Shown: one piece after another, positions 25,805 through 35,552 of the stretch | Layout: each line of letters begins with the position of its first letter | Numbering within the stretch: position 1 is the first letter of the stretch | NCBI GenBank assembly: GCA_903932145.1 | Contig: CAIZFE010000086.1 | Coordinates: forward strand, 124,001-188,000 | Origin: an uncultured Rhodopila sp. | GTDB taxonomy: Bacteria > Pseudomonadota > Alphaproteobacteria > Acetobacterales > Acetobacteraceae | Direction of reading: 5' to 3' | DNA: 64,000 nt | Notes under the pieces: model-generated | The model's input: only the letters and a program-made list of their open reading frames with translations | Databases searched by the model: none | What the model was told of the DNA's origin: nothing | Position numbers and translations under genes: made by a program

Positions 25805-27206
25805 CGTGGACAATCCGGCGTCGCCGCTTTTTCTCAGTGACCACGATCGTCGGGATTGGGACGACTATCTAACCCGCGCGTTGGCCGCCGCCCATCAACG
25901 CGTCGCCGCTGGCCCGGTCACGCCACGACTGGACCTCGCGGCCTTTCGCGATGAGCTTGCGGCTTTCGATTTCCAGGCACCGCGCCAGGCCGAACACCTC
26001 CTGTCCTGGACGATCGCACAGATGGAGCATGGCATCGTTCATGTCACCCATCCTCGTTATTTCGGACTGTTTAATCCCGCACCGACAACGCCGGCCCAAT
26101 GGGCGGATCGAATCGCAAGCGCATTCAATCCGCAGCTTGCGACCTGGACTACGTCCCCGGCGGCGGTCGAGATAGAGGCACATGTGATTCGTTCGGTTAT
26201 CCGGCGTGCCGGGCTTCCGGTCGGGGCAGCGGGTCATTTTACCACCGGCGGAGCCGAGGCCAACTATACGGCGCTCATCTGCGCCCTGACGCGCGCGGAC
26301 CCCGGGTTCGCGGTGGATGGGGTCCGATCATTTCCGGGTCGCCCGGTGTTTTACATCTCAAAAGAGAGTCATCTCGCGTGGCTCAAGATCGCGCATCAGG
26401 CGGGTATCGGCCGGTCGGCGGCCAGACTGATCGCCACGGATGGGTCAGGCCGGATGGATACCAACGCCTTGGCCGCTGCCATAGCGAATGACCGGGCATC
26501 GGGGTGCATCCCTGTCATGGTCGTTGCGACGGCGGGCACGACCAATGCCGGTATGATAGATCCGCTCTCAGAATGTGCTGAACTGGCCCGGATCGAGGGC
26601 GCATGGTTCCACGTCGATGCCGCGTGGGGTGGAGCAGTCATCGCGTCCGGCAGGCATCGGCAGGTGCTGACCGGGATCGAACAAGCCGATTCCGTTACGA
26701 TCGATGCGCACAAATGGTTTGCAACCACCATGGGCTGCGGCATGGTCCTGACGGCGCATCCCGCCGTCCTGTCATCGGCATTCGCTGTTTCCACGGGCTA
26801 TATGCCCTCAAACGATCGTGAGCGCGATCCGTATGTCCTATCGCTCCAATGGTCGCGGCGTTTCCTTGGATTGCGCTTATTCTTGTCGCTGGCGCTGGGC
26901 GGGTGGGATGCCTATGGGGACCACGTCGAGCATGCGATTGATCTGGCGGAACGCCTCAGCGCCGCCCTCGCGGCGCGAGGCTGGCGGACGGTCAACCGGT
27001 CTTCTCTTGCCGTACTGTGTATCGAGCCACCGCCGAACTCTGCCGACGTCCGATCAATCGTTAACAAGGTCCTGGCCTCCGGGCGCGGTTGGGTTTCGGT
27101 GGCCACGTTTGAAGGGCGGGACGTCATTCGCGCCTGTATAACGCACGGCGAAACAACGGTACAGGATATCGAGACGCTTGTGGATGTTCTCGCGGAGGCG
27201 GAATGA
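25773..27206 (+). CDS. PLP-dependent amino-acid decarboxylase (group II)
   Basis: Group II decarboxylase (aromatic-amino-acid/glutamate/diaminobutyrate type), 477 residues from ATG 25773; GTG 25806, just past the metA-type stop, is an alternative start. VTHPRYFGLFNPAPTTPAQW is the substrate-side N-terminal block, GHFTTGGAEANYTAL binds phosphate, SKESH has the PLP-stacking His200, FHVDAAWGGA has Asp282, and Lys314 in TIDAHKW is the Schiff-base residue. It releases CO2 to give an amine; the substrate is unknown. Overlap with the MetA-type gene and the nearby ACP suggest the substrate is a homoserine-derived amino acid or another building block of the cluster. Confidence 0.9.
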   Translation: MLTTISHAACNVDNPASPLFLSDHDRRDWDDYLTRALAAAHQRVAAGPVTPRLDLAAFRDELAAFDFQAPRQAEHLLSWTIAQMEHGIVHVTHPRYFGLFNPAPTTPAQWADRIASAFNPQLATWTTSPAAVEIEAHVIRSVIRRAGLPVGAAGHFTTGGAEANYTALICALTRADPGFAVDGVRSFPGRPVFYISKESHLAWLKIAHQAGIGRSAARLIATDGSGRMDTNALAAAIANDRASGCIPVMVVATAGTTNAGMIDPLSECAELARIEGAWFHVDAAWGGAVIASGRHRQVLTGIEQADSVTIDAHKWFATTMGCGMVLTAHPAVLSSAFAVSTGYMPSNDRERDPYVLSLQWSRRFLGLRLFLSLALGGWDAYGDHVEHAIDLAERLSAALAARGWRTVNRSSLAVLCIEPPPNSADVRSIVNKVLASGRGWVSVATFEGRDVIRACITHGETTVQDIETLVDVLAEAE

Positions 27207-27264
27207 GCCTCGCCTGGTGAGCTTGCGGGTGCGTCAGTTGGACAATCCAGTCATTGAGGTAAAA

Positions 27265-27510
27265 ATGTCAACCAGATCTATTATAATTGAAGAAATGGTA
27301 AGAATTGCCCAACAACAGAAAAAAACACTGTCGCCGTTGACAGACGAGCTTCCTCTGCTCAACTCAGGGCTGGATTCGCTTTGTATCGCGGTGCTGGTCG
27401 CGTCTTTGGATGACAGCCTGGGTATCGATCCGTTTGATCGTGACGGCGACGTTCCATTTCCTGTGACAATTGGCGATTTTGTTTCGCTCTATGAAAACGC
27501 GGCGGCCTGA
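27265..27510 (+). CDS. Stand-alone acyl carrier protein
   Basis: An 81-residue carrier protein. LLNSGLDSLCIAVLVASLDD contains the phosphopantetheine attachment Ser38 in the DSL motif, and the protein is acidic and helical as expected. ATG 27265 follows GAGGT with a 4-base spacer. Its AT-rich start and position 58 bases after the decarboxylase point to an accessory, pathway-specific carrier rather than the fatty-acid-synthesis AcpP. A dedicated acyl or aminoacyl intermediate is probably carried here. It converges with the FATP-type ligase, 54 bases away. Confidence 0.85.
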   Translation: MSTRSIIIEEMVRIAQQQKKTLSPLTDELPLLNSGLDSLCIAVLVASLDDSLGIDPFDRDGDVPFPVTIGDFVSLYENAAA

Positions 27511-27564
27511 ACGCGCTCAGCGAAAAATCCACCAACAACGCCGGCAGTATCGCCGACGGGCAGG

Positions 27565-29373
27565 TCAAAGGCGGCGCCTACCGTCACCGATCTCCTGCAC
27601 CAGCGATGCGTCGCAAGCCACGAAGCGGTTGCCTCCCCGGTCGTTGAACCAAACCGGGTCGGTTGAATCGGCGTAGCCCTGTTGCGCAAATTTGCCCTTC
27701 GTCAGCTTGAAGGTTCCGGTGACGTCCAGGCTCGCGCCGCGGCGAACGAACAACGGATGCGCGTAGGCGGGCAGATGCGCCGCCAAATGAGCACTTAGTT
27801 CCGTAAAATCGAAGCGGTGATCGGTTGTGATCGCGGCCATGCCGGCTCGGCCTTCATTCCCCGGCACCGTCACGCCATAAACGATCGCATCGGTCACACC
27901 CGGGCACGTGCGAAGCACCTCGGCAACCTGGGTGGTTGATACGTTTTCGCCCCGCCAGCGGAAAGTGTCGCCGATACGGTCAACGAAGTAGAAAAATCCT
28001 GCCGCGTCTTTCCGCATGAGATCGCCGGTGCGGAACCACCGGTCACCTTCGACGAAGACGTTGCGCAGCATCTTGCGTTCCGATGCCGCCCGATCCGTGT
28101 AGCCGTCGAAGCGTCGAGCGGACACATCGGAAGCTTGCGGAAGCTGTCCGATTGCCTCGCCCGCTTCGTCGACGCCGCAGGCGATGCAGAGCCCGGCCGC
28201 ATCCCGTAGCGGGGTTGATGTTTCTGGATCGCATTTTATGAGCGCCACCGGGAAACGATGCGCCAGGAATGGAGGTATGCGGCCAATGGCGCCGGGCTTA
28301 CCCTCACAATTGTATAGCGAGACGATGCCTTCCGTGGCCGCGTAGAATTCCAGGATTCGCGGGATTGCAAAGCGCGGCTGGAAATCGTTCCAGACATCGC
28401 CCTGTAGCCCGTTGCCGCAGGCCAGCCGCAGCCGATGCTGCCGCTCCCGCGCGTGCGGCGGAGTCAGGGTGAGGTAGCGGCAAAGCTCACCGATATACTG
28501 AAAGATCGTGCATTCGGAGTCCGCGACATCATCCCAGAAACGGTTGGCGGAGAATCGTTGACGGATCACCACCGAACCGCCTCTGACCAGCATGGCGCCG
28601 ATGGCGACGATTCCTCCGGTGCTGTGGTACATCGGCAGACAATTGTAGAGGCGGTCGGTTGATTGGACATCCATCATGCCAGCGAACCAAAGGCTCCATT
28701 CCAGCACACGTCCGTGGGTGACGTTGGCCGCCTTCGGCAGGCCTGTGGTGCCGGAGGTGTAGATCAACAACGCCCGGTCGGCCGCCGCGGGTTCCCGGCA
28801 TTCGGCGGCATTGAGCCGTTCCGTGCTCAGCGTCGCGATCTCTGGCTCAATCCGGGACCATGGGCTTGGCGCGGGTGCGCCATGTATCCAGACGCGCAGG
28901 CCCGGAGGAAGCCGATCCGCCACCGCCGCCACGGCGGAGAGCAGGGCGCTCCCCACGATCAGGTGAGTCGCACCGGCGGCCTGGATACTGTGCAGCAACG
29001 CCTCGGCGACCATATTGGTGTTGATCAATGCCACGGCGCAGCCGGTGCGCGTCACACCCAACCAGATCGCGACATAATCTGGACGGTTGGGCATCAGCAG
29101 GCAGACCACATCGCCTTTGCCGAGACCGTGCGCGATTGTCCACCTTGCGTATCGGTTCGACCGAGCCGCGAGTTCGCGATAGCTGAAATGTTCCGCCTCG
29201 CCCGACAGCGCGGGGCGATCGGCATAAGTGTCCGCGAGCGCATCCAGTCGGGCGGCGAGCATGGCCGGACGGGTGTCCGGCGCCACGCGAGTGTATTCAA
29301 GAGCGCGAATCCAGGCCTGCAACGCCGTGCTTCGTGCCGTTTGATCGGGCGCGGGCGAGTTGTTTTGCATCAC
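27565..29373 (-). CDS. Long-chain acyl-CoA synthetase, FATP/FadD-like
   Basis: ANL-superfamily adenylating enzyme of the FATP (very-long-chain acyl-CoA synthetase) branch, 602 residues. The P-loop-like IYTSGTTGLPKAANVTHG lies at about residues 204-221. LPMYHSTGGIVAIGAMLVRG, CTIFQYIGELCRYL and LEFYAATEGIVSLYNCEGKP are FATP signatures, and the C-terminal catalytic Lys region is VTGTFKLTKGKFAQQG. It activates a fatty acid as acyl-AMP then acyl-CoA, or possibly loads it on the neighbouring ACP. It is on the opposite strand to the ACP but ends 54 bases from it, so the link is by proximity only. Confidence 0.9.
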   Translation of the reverse strand: MMQNNSPAPDQTARSTALQAWIRALEYTRVAPDTRPAMLAARLDALADTYADRPALSGEAEHFSYRELAARSNRYARWTIAHGLGKGDVVCLLMPNRPDYVAIWLGVTRTGCAVALINTNMVAEALLHSIQAAGATHLIVGSALLSAVAAVADRLPPGLRVWIHGAPAPSPWSRIEPEIATLSTERLNAAECREPAAADRALLIYTSGTTGLPKAANVTHGRVLEWSLWFAGMMDVQSTDRLYNCLPMYHSTGGIVAIGAMLVRGGSVVIRQRFSANRFWDDVADSECTIFQYIGELCRYLTLTPPHARERQHRLRLACGNGLQGDVWNDFQPRFAIPRILEFYAATEGIVSLYNCEGKPGAIGRIPPFLAHRFPVALIKCDPETSTPLRDAAGLCIACGVDEAGEAIGQLPQASDVSARRFDGYTDRAASERKMLRNVFVEGDRWFRTGDLMRKDAAGFFYFVDRIGDTFRWRGENVSTTQVAEVLRTCPGVTDAIVYGVTVPGNEGRAGMAAITTDHRFDFTELSAHLAAHLPAYAHPLFVRRGASLDVTGTFKLTKGKFAQQGYADSTDPVWFNDRGGNRFVACDASLVQEIGDGRRRL

Positions 29374-29550
29374 TACAGGTTCACTATTATTTCAACAAGA
29401 GGATGGTTTGTTCAGGAATAATCCTCAAAAGCGTAAGGGAAGAGGAATCACATTTGGAATTGCAGCGCCATGTCCGCACACTTTGCCGGCAGCGGTTCTC
29501 ATTTTGAACTGGTGTTCCAGGGACGGCCGAAAACGGAAGTATCGGTCGAT

Positions 29551-29916
29551 TTATCGCTGCATCTGCATGATCCGGTCCATCGGCATCATGTTCTGATTCA
29601 GATGCGCCATGATCCATAGCGAACCACCGATCAACAGAATCACGATCAGCACGCCGAACGCCAGCGCCATAACGTTGTTGACGTTATCCGGCCCCGTCGT
29701 GATGTGGAGGAAGAACACCAGATGCACGCCCATCTGCGCGATTGCCAACACAGCCAGCGCGACGGGAATGCTCGGTTGCCAAACCAGAGTCGTTTGGGCG
29801 ACGAAGAACGACACGCCGGTCAGCAGGATGGCCAGGCCCAGCCCAACCACATAGCCGGCAATGCCTTCGGTTCCTTCGTCACCGGGTGCGAGGTCGGGAT
29901 CTTCAGCGGGGCTCAT
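29551..29916 (-). CDS. cyoD: Cytochrome o ubiquinol oxidase subunit IV (CyoD)
   Basis: Small membrane subunit (121 residues) of the bo3-type quinol oxidase, thought to help assembly of the copper site. Three transmembrane helices are visible: GIAGYVVGLGLAILLTGVSF, IPVALAVLAIAQMGVHLVFF and VMALAFGVLIVILLIGGSLW. ATG 29916 overlaps the cyoC stop (ATGA). It is last in the cyoABCD order; no cyoE (haem O synthase) follows, so that gene must lie elsewhere. Confidence 0.94.
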   Translation of the reverse strand: MSPAEDPDLAPGDEGTEGIAGYVVGLGLAILLTGVSFFVAQTTLVWQPSIPVALAVLAIAQMGVHLVFFLHITTGPDNVNNVMALAFGVLIVILLIGGSLWIMAHLNQNMMPMDRIMQMQR

Positions 29917-30524
29917 TGTCCGGCTCCCATCAGGTAAACCACGGTGAACACGCCAATCCAAACGATATCCAGGGCATGCCAGAACAGGCTGAAGCACAAG
30001 ACGCGCCGAAGAATGTCCGGCCGGTACCCTTTGGCGAAAACCTGAGCCATCATTGTCAGCAACCACAGCAATCCGGCCGAAACGTGCAGTCCATGACAGC
30101 CCACCAGGGTGAAAAACGCTGACAGGAACGCGCTGCGGCTCGGTCCGGCCCCGCGCGCGACCATGCCGGCGAATTCCCGAACCTCGATGCTGAGAAATCC
30201 AAGTCCCAACAGGAAGGTGACAGTCATTGCGCCATAAAACAAAAGATCGCGCCGCGTCTGCGCCCCGATGCTGGCAAGCCCACATGTAAAACTGGACAGC
30301 AACAGACAGCCTGTCTCGATCGCTACGCTGTCCAGGTTGAACAGATCACGCCCGGTCGGGCCCCCCGCGGTCGCCCTGGCCAGCACCGCATAGGTGGCGA
30401 AAAAGGCCGAGAACATGATGATGTCGCTGAGCAGGAAAATCCAAAATCCGTAGCCGGTGACGATGCGCTTCGATAACAGCTCGCTCATCTGGTGCGAATC
30501 GGCCGTGGCCGGAGCGCCGTTCAT
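29913..30524 (-). CDS. cyoC: Cytochrome o ubiquinol oxidase subunit III (CyoC)
   Basis: Haem-copper oxidase subunit III, 203 residues with five transmembrane helices. [38 protein letters not shown] and [19 protein letters not shown] are characteristic, and [20 protein letters not shown] forms the last helix. ATG 30524 overlaps the cyoB stop (ATGA), indicating translational coupling. Upstream in-frame codons belong to the shadow of cyoB. Confidence 0.95.
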   Translation of the reverse strand: MNGAPATADSHQMSELLSKRIVTGYGFWIFLLSDIIMFSAFFATYAVLARATAGGPTGRDLFNLDSVAIETGCLLLSSFTCGLASIGAQTRRDLLFYGAMTVTFLLGLGFLSIEVREFAGMVARGAGPSRSAFLSAFFTLVGCHGLHVSAGLLWLLTMMAQVFAKGYRPDILRRVLCFSLFWHALDIVWIGVFTVVYLMGAGQ

Positions 30525-32524
30525 CGAACCGGCCGTAGGTTCGCCAGCGCCAGTTCCCTTGAACGGCGGTTGGCGCGGGCGATGCGGGCGATCTTGGAGG
30601 CGGGGATGATGTAGTCCGGAACATCCCGCCACGCGAAGACGACGAAGGTGGCGAACGCGCCCACCGCCGCCACGGCGACCATCCACCAGATGTGCCAGAT
30701 CAGCGCGAAACCCATGAAGGTGGCAAAGAAGGCGCAGATGAAACCGGTGGGGCTGTTCCGGGGCATCTCGATGGCGGCGTAGGCTGGTTCCTCACTTAAT
30801 GCGGCGTGGGCGATAGCGCGCTGTTTGATGGCCCAGTAGGCATCCCCGCCCTCGACATGCGGCAGCACGGGAAAATTAAACGCAGGGGGAGGAGACGGCG
30901 TCGCCCACTCCAGCGAGCGGCCGTTCCAGGGATCGCCGGTGGTGTCGCGCAGTTCCACACGGTCGCGAATACTGACGACAAGTTGCACCACCTGCAGAAC
31001 AATGCCGGCCAGGATCACCAGGGCGCCAGCAGCGGCCGCCAGCAGCCATGGGTGCCATTCGGGAACGTCGTAATGCTGCATACGCCGGGTCATGCCCTCC
31101 AGGCCCAACACGTACAGTGGCCCGAACGCAAGATAGAACCCAACCAGCCAGCACCAGAAGGCGGCGACACCCAGACCTTCATGGAGCCGGAAGCCGAACG
31201 CTTTGGGGAACCAATAGCTGTAGCCCGCGAAGCCCCCGAACAGCACGCCGCCGATGATCACGTTATGGAAATGAGCGACCAGAAACAGGCTGTTGTGCAG
31301 CACGAAATCGGCCGGCGGCACGGCCAAAAGCACACCCGTCATGCCACCGATGGCGAACGTCACCATGAAACCCAACGCCCAAAGCATGGGCGGAGCAAAA
31401 ACGACCCTCCCGCCGTACATGGTAAAGAGCCAATTAAAGATCTTCACGCCGGTGGGTACGGCGATAATCATCGACATGATCCCGAAGATCGCATTGACGT
31501 CAGCACCCGCGCCCATGGTGAAGAAGTGGTGCAACCACACGGTGAACGACAGCAGGCAAATCGCCATTGTCGCCATCACCATTGACCGGTATCCGAACAG
31601 CGGTTTACCCGAAAATGTCGCAACCACCTCGGAGAACACGCCGAAGGCTGGCAGGATCAGGATGTAAACCTCCGGGTGGCCCCACGCCCAGATCAGGTTC
31701 ATGAACATCATCACATTCCCGCCGGCTTCGTTGGTGAAAAAGTGAAAGCCGAGGTAGCGATCCAGCAGCAGCATCGCCAATGTGGCGGTCAGGATCGGGA
31801 AGGCGGCGACGATCAGCAAATTGGACGCCAACGCCGTCCAGCAGAACATCGGCATCCGCGTGTACGTCATACCGGGGGCGTGAACCTTCAGAATGGTCGT
31901 TACCAGATTGACGCCGGACACCAGGGTGCCAACGCCGGAAATCTCCAACGCCCACAGGTAGTAATCCGGACCCACCCCGGGCGAGTAAGTCAGTTCCGAC
32001 AACGGCGGATAGGGCAGCCAACCGGTGCGGGCGAACTCGCCGACAACCAGCGAGATATTCACCAACAGGGCCCCGGTCGCGGTCAGCCAGAACCCCACCG
32101 AATTCAATGTGGGGAACGCAACATCGCGAATACCGAGCTGCAAAGGCACGACGAAATTCATCAAGCCGATCATAAACGGCATAGCTACGAAGAAGATCAT
32201 CAGCGTGCCGTGCGCCGAGAAGATCTGATTGTAGTGTTCGGGCGGCAAATAGCCGGGGGACTGAAACGCCAGGGCTTGTTGTGATCGCATCATGATCGCG
32301 TCGGTAAAGCCGCGCAGCAGCATGATCAGAGCCAGGATCGTGTACATCTCACCGATCCGCTTATGATCGACGCTGGTGATCCATTCGTTCCACAGATAGG
32401 GCAGATGTCCCTTTACAATGACCCAGATCAGAACACAAACAATAACCGAACCAACCAAGGCCGCCGCCACCAACGGAATCGGCTGATCGAACGGAATGGC
32501 GCTCCAGGACAGTTTGCCCAACAT
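30521..32524 (-). CDS. cyoB: Cytochrome o ubiquinol oxidase subunit I (CyoB)
   Basis: Catalytic subunit (667 residues) reducing O2 to water and pumping protons. Haem and copper ligands are visible in [16 protein letters not shown] (low-spin haem His), [17 protein letters not shown] (CuB His and cross-linked Tyr), [14 protein letters not shown] (two CuB His) and [17 protein letters not shown] (both haem His). The N-terminal [19 protein letters not shown] is typical of CyoB rather than aa3 oxidases. It is 18 bases after cyoA and overlaps cyoC by 4 bases. Confidence 0.97.
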   Translation of the reverse strand: MLGKLSWSAIPFDQPIPLVAAALVGSVIVCVLIWVIVKGHLPYLWNEWITSVDHKRIGEMYTILALIMLLRGFTDAIMMRSQQALAFQSPGYLPPEHYNQIFSAHGTLMIFFVAMPFMIGLMNFVVPLQLGIRDVAFPTLNSVGFWLTATGALLVNISLVVGEFARTGWLPYPPLSELTYSPGVGPDYYLWALEISGVGTLVSGVNLVTTILKVHAPGMTYTRMPMFCWTALASNLLIVAAFPILTATLAMLLLDRYLGFHFFTNEAGGNVMMFMNLIWAWGHPEVYILILPAFGVFSEVVATFSGKPLFGYRSMVMATMAICLLSFTVWLHHFFTMGAGADVNAIFGIMSMIIAVPTGVKIFNWLFTMYGGRVVFAPPMLWALGFMVTFAIGGMTGVLLAVPPADFVLHNSLFLVAHFHNVIIGGVLFGGFAGYSYWFPKAFGFRLHEGLGVAAFWCWLVGFYLAFGPLYVLGLEGMTRRMQHYDVPEWHPWLLAAAAGALVILAGIVLQVVQLVVSIRDRVELRDTTGDPWNGRSLEWATPSPPPAFNFPVLPHVEGGDAYWAIKQRAIAHAALSEEPAYAAIEMPRNSPTGFICAFFATFMGFALIWHIWWMVAVAAVGAFATFVVFAWRDVPDYIIPASKIARIARANRRSRELALANLRPVR

Positions 32525-32542
32525 GCGGTTGCTCCGTCGATG

Positions 32543-33451
32543 TTAATGTGCACTGCGGGGCGATACGTCCAGCGATGGTGTGCCGGTTTGCGGACCCGGT
32601 CCGGGAGGCAGTTCCTGCCGAACGATTTTCTGGAACAGCCCGGCTTCCGAGTCTTTGTAGGTGAATGGCTCGACCGCGATACTTTGAATCATCAGGTGGC
32701 GGTAGGTGCCGGTATCCAGCGCGCTGCCGGTGTTGCGCGTGGCGGCGACCCATGCCTGGAATTCATCCGCCGGCATCGCGTGGACCTCAAAGTGCATGTC
32801 GGAAAATCCGTCGCCACTGTAATGACTGGACAGGCCGTGGAAGCTGCCGGGTGCGCCGGCCTCCAGGTTCAACTGTGTCGCCATGCCGTTCATAGTATAG
32901 ATCATGCTTCCGAGAGCAGGAACGAAGAACGCATTCATCACGCTAGCGGATGTCAGCGAGAAATGGACCGGCACGCCGGCGGGAATAACCAATTGGTTCA
33001 CGCTCGCGACATGTTGGTCGGGATAGATGAACAACCATTTCCAGTCCATCGACACGCCCTGAACCTCCAGCGGCGACGATGGGGATGCCAGTGGTGTCGC
33101 CGGATCCAGGTCGTGCGAGCCGATCCAGGCCACCCCTCCGAGAAGCATGATTGTCAGGAGAGGAATGCCCCAGACAATCAATTCGATGCGCCCGGAATAG
33201 GCCCAGTCCGGCCAGTATCGCGCCCGCATATTCGACACGCGGAACCACCAGGCGAATCCGAGCGTCGCGGCAATTGTCGGCAGGACGATCGCGAGCATGA
33301 TGGCCAGCGAATCGATGAGGATGGTTTTCTCGGATAATCCGACGAAGCCTTTCGGGTCGAGAATGGCCGCCTGACAGCCGGTCAGCATCAGCGGAAGGAC
33401 GATGATCAGCCGCCCCGGTGGGCCGTGCCGACGGTCTGACGCGGCGCGCAT
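32543..33451 (-). CDS. cyoA: Cytochrome o ubiquinol oxidase subunit II (CyoA)
   Basis: Membrane-anchored cupredoxin-like subunit, 302 residues from ATG 33451 (GGGGAAG upstream); ATG 33487 is an alternative. A lipobox (LMLTGCQ) marks lipid attachment. Two transmembrane helices follow (IDSLAIMLAIVLPTIAATLG and LIVWGIPLLTIMLLGGVAWI), then the periplasmic domain with VQGVSMDWKWLFIYPDQHVA, SVMNAFFVPALGSMIYTMNG and FHGLSSHYSGDGFSDMHFEV. The CuA ligands of cytochrome c oxidases are absent, which confirms quinol as electron donor. First gene of cyoABCD. Confidence 0.95.
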   Translation of the reverse strand: MRAASDRRHGPPGRLIIVLPLMLTGCQAAILDPKGFVGLSEKTILIDSLAIMLAIVLPTIAATLGFAWWFRVSNMRARYWPDWAYSGRIELIVWGIPLLTIMLLGGVAWIGSHDLDPATPLASPSSPLEVQGVSMDWKWLFIYPDQHVASVNQLVIPAGVPVHFSLTSASVMNAFFVPALGSMIYTMNGMATQLNLEAGAPGSFHGLSSHYSGDGFSDMHFEVHAMPADEFQAWVAATRNTGSALDTGTYRHLMIQSIAVEPFTYKDSEAGLFQKIVRQELPPGPGPQTGTPSLDVSPRSAH

Positions 33452-33824
33452 CGTGAACTTCCCCCACTTTGCCGGTACAGCCATCATCCTGCCCTCCAGG
33501 TTGGCCTGATGGCTTCCCCAGAGCGACCTGTGGCCGCTTCGGTTCCAGACATTTGGTCATGCGCCGGATTTTGTGTCCAACGGGACGCGACCTTCCGCAA
33601 CCGGTCGCACGCCTGATTGTTAAACGGGGTGCGCCCGACGCCATCCGCGATCTTAGCCGATTGACTCGGCCGGTTCGCTTCGCCACCCTCCAACCGGCAG
33701 GAAAAAACCAAAAACGAGGGGATCGGGGGCGTATGGCAGGCTGTGGCTGCATCGGCATTTCGTGCGACGCACGGATGAAAACGACGTGCGAAGCCCTTTC
33801 ACCCGGCGCGGTGGGCAAGAGCGC
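33452..33824. other. Divergent intergenic region between cyoA and livF
   Basis: 373 bases that must contain the cyo promoter (minus strand) and possibly a liv promoter (plus strand). I see no ORF with homology and no clear FNR/ArcA/NrdR site. GCGACC...GGTCGC near 33589-33605 is a short imperfect repeat. Confidence 0.4.
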
Positions 33825-34535
33825 GTGACCAACCTGCTTGAGGCCAAGGGCCTCCATGCGGCCTATGGCGAGACCAGGGTTCTCCACGGCATCGATTTCG
33901 CGGTGCGCCAGGGCGGCGTGACGGCCCTGCTGGGCGCCAATGGCGCCGGCAAGACCACCACTCTCCGCGCCATCTGCGGTCTGGTCCGGACCACCGGGAC
34001 CATGACGCTGGACGGCAAACGAATCGATGCCATGGCCACCGAGGACATCGTGCGGCTCGGTGTCGCGCATGTCCCCGAAGGCCGCGGCACTTTCATGGAG
34101 CTGACGGTCGAGGAAAACATGCGCCTCGGCGCCTACACCCGCCCGGCGCGTGAGGCGACCGCCGATTTCGAGCACATGTTCGATTACTTCCCCCGCCTGA
34201 AGGAACGCTACAAACAGCAGGCTGGCACGCTGTCGGGTGGCGAACAGCAAATGTTGGCCATCGTCCGGGCGCTGTTGTTGCGTCCCCGCCTGTTGCTGCT
34301 GGATGAGCCGTCGTTCGGGCTTGCTCCGCTGATTGTGCAGGAGATTTTCCGCATCCTGGCGCGCATCCGGCAGGACGCCGGTGTCAGCATCCTTCTGGTG
34401 GAACAGAACGCCGCCATCGCGCTGGAATTCGCCGAGGACGCCTATCTGCTGGAAACCGGCCGCATCGTGATGGCCGGTTCGTCGGCTGACATCAGCAAGG
34501 ACGAGGGCGTCCGCCGCTCGTACCTCGGTTACTAG
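33825..34535 (+). CDS. livF: Branched-chain amino-acid-type ABC transporter ATP-binding protein (LivF)
   Basis: ATPase of a hydrophobic-amino-acid-type ABC importer, 236 residues from GTG 33825. Walker A GANGAGKT (37-44), the LivF-specific HVPEGRGTFMELTVEENMRL, ABC signature LSGGEQQMLAIVRALL, Walker B LLLLDEPSFGLAP and switch LLVEQNAAIALE are all present. LivH and LivM follow; LivG and a binding protein do not. The first gene of the window encodes a suitable binding protein type, but it is 33 kb away. Confidence 0.94.
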   Translation: MTNLLEAKGLHAAYGETRVLHGIDFAVRQGGVTALLGANGAGKTTTLRAICGLVRTTGTMTLDGKRIDAMATEDIVRLGVAHVPEGRGTFMELTVEENMRLGAYTRPAREATADFEHMFDYFPRLKERYKQQAGTLSGGEQQMLAIVRALLLRPRLLLLDEPSFGLAPLIVQEIFRILARIRQDAGVSILLVEQNAAIALEFAEDAYLLETGRIVMAGSSADISKDEGVRRSYLGY

Positions 34536-34567
34536 CGCGATGACGCAGGTACGGATCACCTTTGCCC

Positions 34568-34655
34568 GTCATGGCCGGGCCTGGCGAGGCCAACCACGAC
34601 TACCCTGGCAGCAGCACAGCAAGTCGTGGGTGGCCGGGCCAGGCCCGGCCATGAC
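34568..34655. repeat. Dispersed palindromic repeat, copy with GTCATGGCCGGGC arms
   Basis: An 88-base element: a left arm of 34 bases at 34568-34601 (GTCATGGCCGGGCCTGGC...) and a right arm at 34621-34655 that is its near-perfect reverse complement, with a 19-base loop. It lies between livF and livH inside the presumed operon. The same arms recur at 59083-59178. Confidence 0.88.
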
Positions 34656-34679
34656 ACGACGCAACCATTAGGGGCCACG

Positions 34680-35552
34680 ATGCTCGCAGGTGTCATTCAT
34701 CAGATCATGTCGGGCATTGCCACGGGCGGCATCTATGCGTCCGTCGCGCTGGCCCTGGTCATGATCTACCAGGCCACCCATCACGTGAACTTCGCGCAAG
34801 GGGAGATGGCGACCTTCTCCACCTATATCGCGCTGACCTTCATCAATGCCGGCTTCCCTTACTGGATCGCCTTCACGGCCGCCGTGGTCGTCTCGTTCGC
34901 CATTGGCGTGGCGATCGAGCGGGTGCTGATGCGTCCGCTGGCGAATGCGCCGATCCTGGCCTCGGTCGGAGTGTTCGTCGGCCTGCTGCTGATCGTCAAC
35001 AGCCTCAGCGGCTGGTTCTTCGACTACACCATCAAGCAATTTCCGACGCCGTTCCCCGACCGTCCGATGCTGGGGGGCTACCTGTCCGGCCATGAACTGG
35101 GATCGACCGCCGTCACGCTGATCGTCCTGCTGAGCGTGTATCTGTTCTTCCGCCACACCCGCCTCGGGCTGGCGATGCGCGCGGCTGCGTTCAACGCGAC
35201 GTCATCCCGTTTGGTTGGCGTGCGCGTTGGTTGGATGTTGGCGCTGGGCTGGGGCCTCGCGGCGGCGATCGGGGCGGTGGCCGGCTGTATGGTGGCGCCA
35301 ATCGTGTTCCTCGATCCCAATATGATGTCCGGAATCTTGCTGTATGCCTTCGCCGGAGCCCTGCTCGGCGGCATCGACAATCCGCTGGGCGCCGTGCTCG
35401 GTGGCTTCGCGGTCGGCATCATCGAAAACCTCGGCGGTGCCTATTTGGTCGGGACCGAGTTGAAACTGACCCTCGCACTGGCGATTATCGTGATGGTGCT
35501 GACGATTAAGCCCACCGGCCTGATGGGCCGCAAAGTGTACAGCCGGGTATGA
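34680..35552 (+). CDS. livH: Branched-chain amino-acid-type ABC transporter permease (LivH)
   Basis: Membrane permease of 290 residues. IHQIMSGIATGGIYASVALA, LVMIYQATHHVNFAQGEMAT and RAAAFNATSSRLVGVRVGWM are LivH signatures, and GALLGGIDNPLGAVLGGFAV is the conserved cytoplasmic loop contacting the ATPase. About eight hydrophobic segments are visible. ATG 34680 follows an AGGGG. Its stop overlaps the livM start (ATGA). Confidence 0.95.
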   Translation: MLAGVIHQIMSGIATGGIYASVALALVMIYQATHHVNFAQGEMATFSTYIALTFINAGFPYWIAFTAAVVVSFAIGVAIERVLMRPLANAPILASVGVFVGLLLIVNSLSGWFFDYTIKQFPTPFPDRPMLGGYLSGHELGSTAVTLIVLLSVYLFFRHTRLGLAMRAAAFNATSSRLVGVRVGWMLALGWGLAAAIGAVAGCMVAPIVFLDPNMMSGILLYAFAGALLGGIDNPLGAVLGGFAVGIIENLGGAYLVGTELKLTLALAIIVMVLTIKPTGLMGRKVYSRV

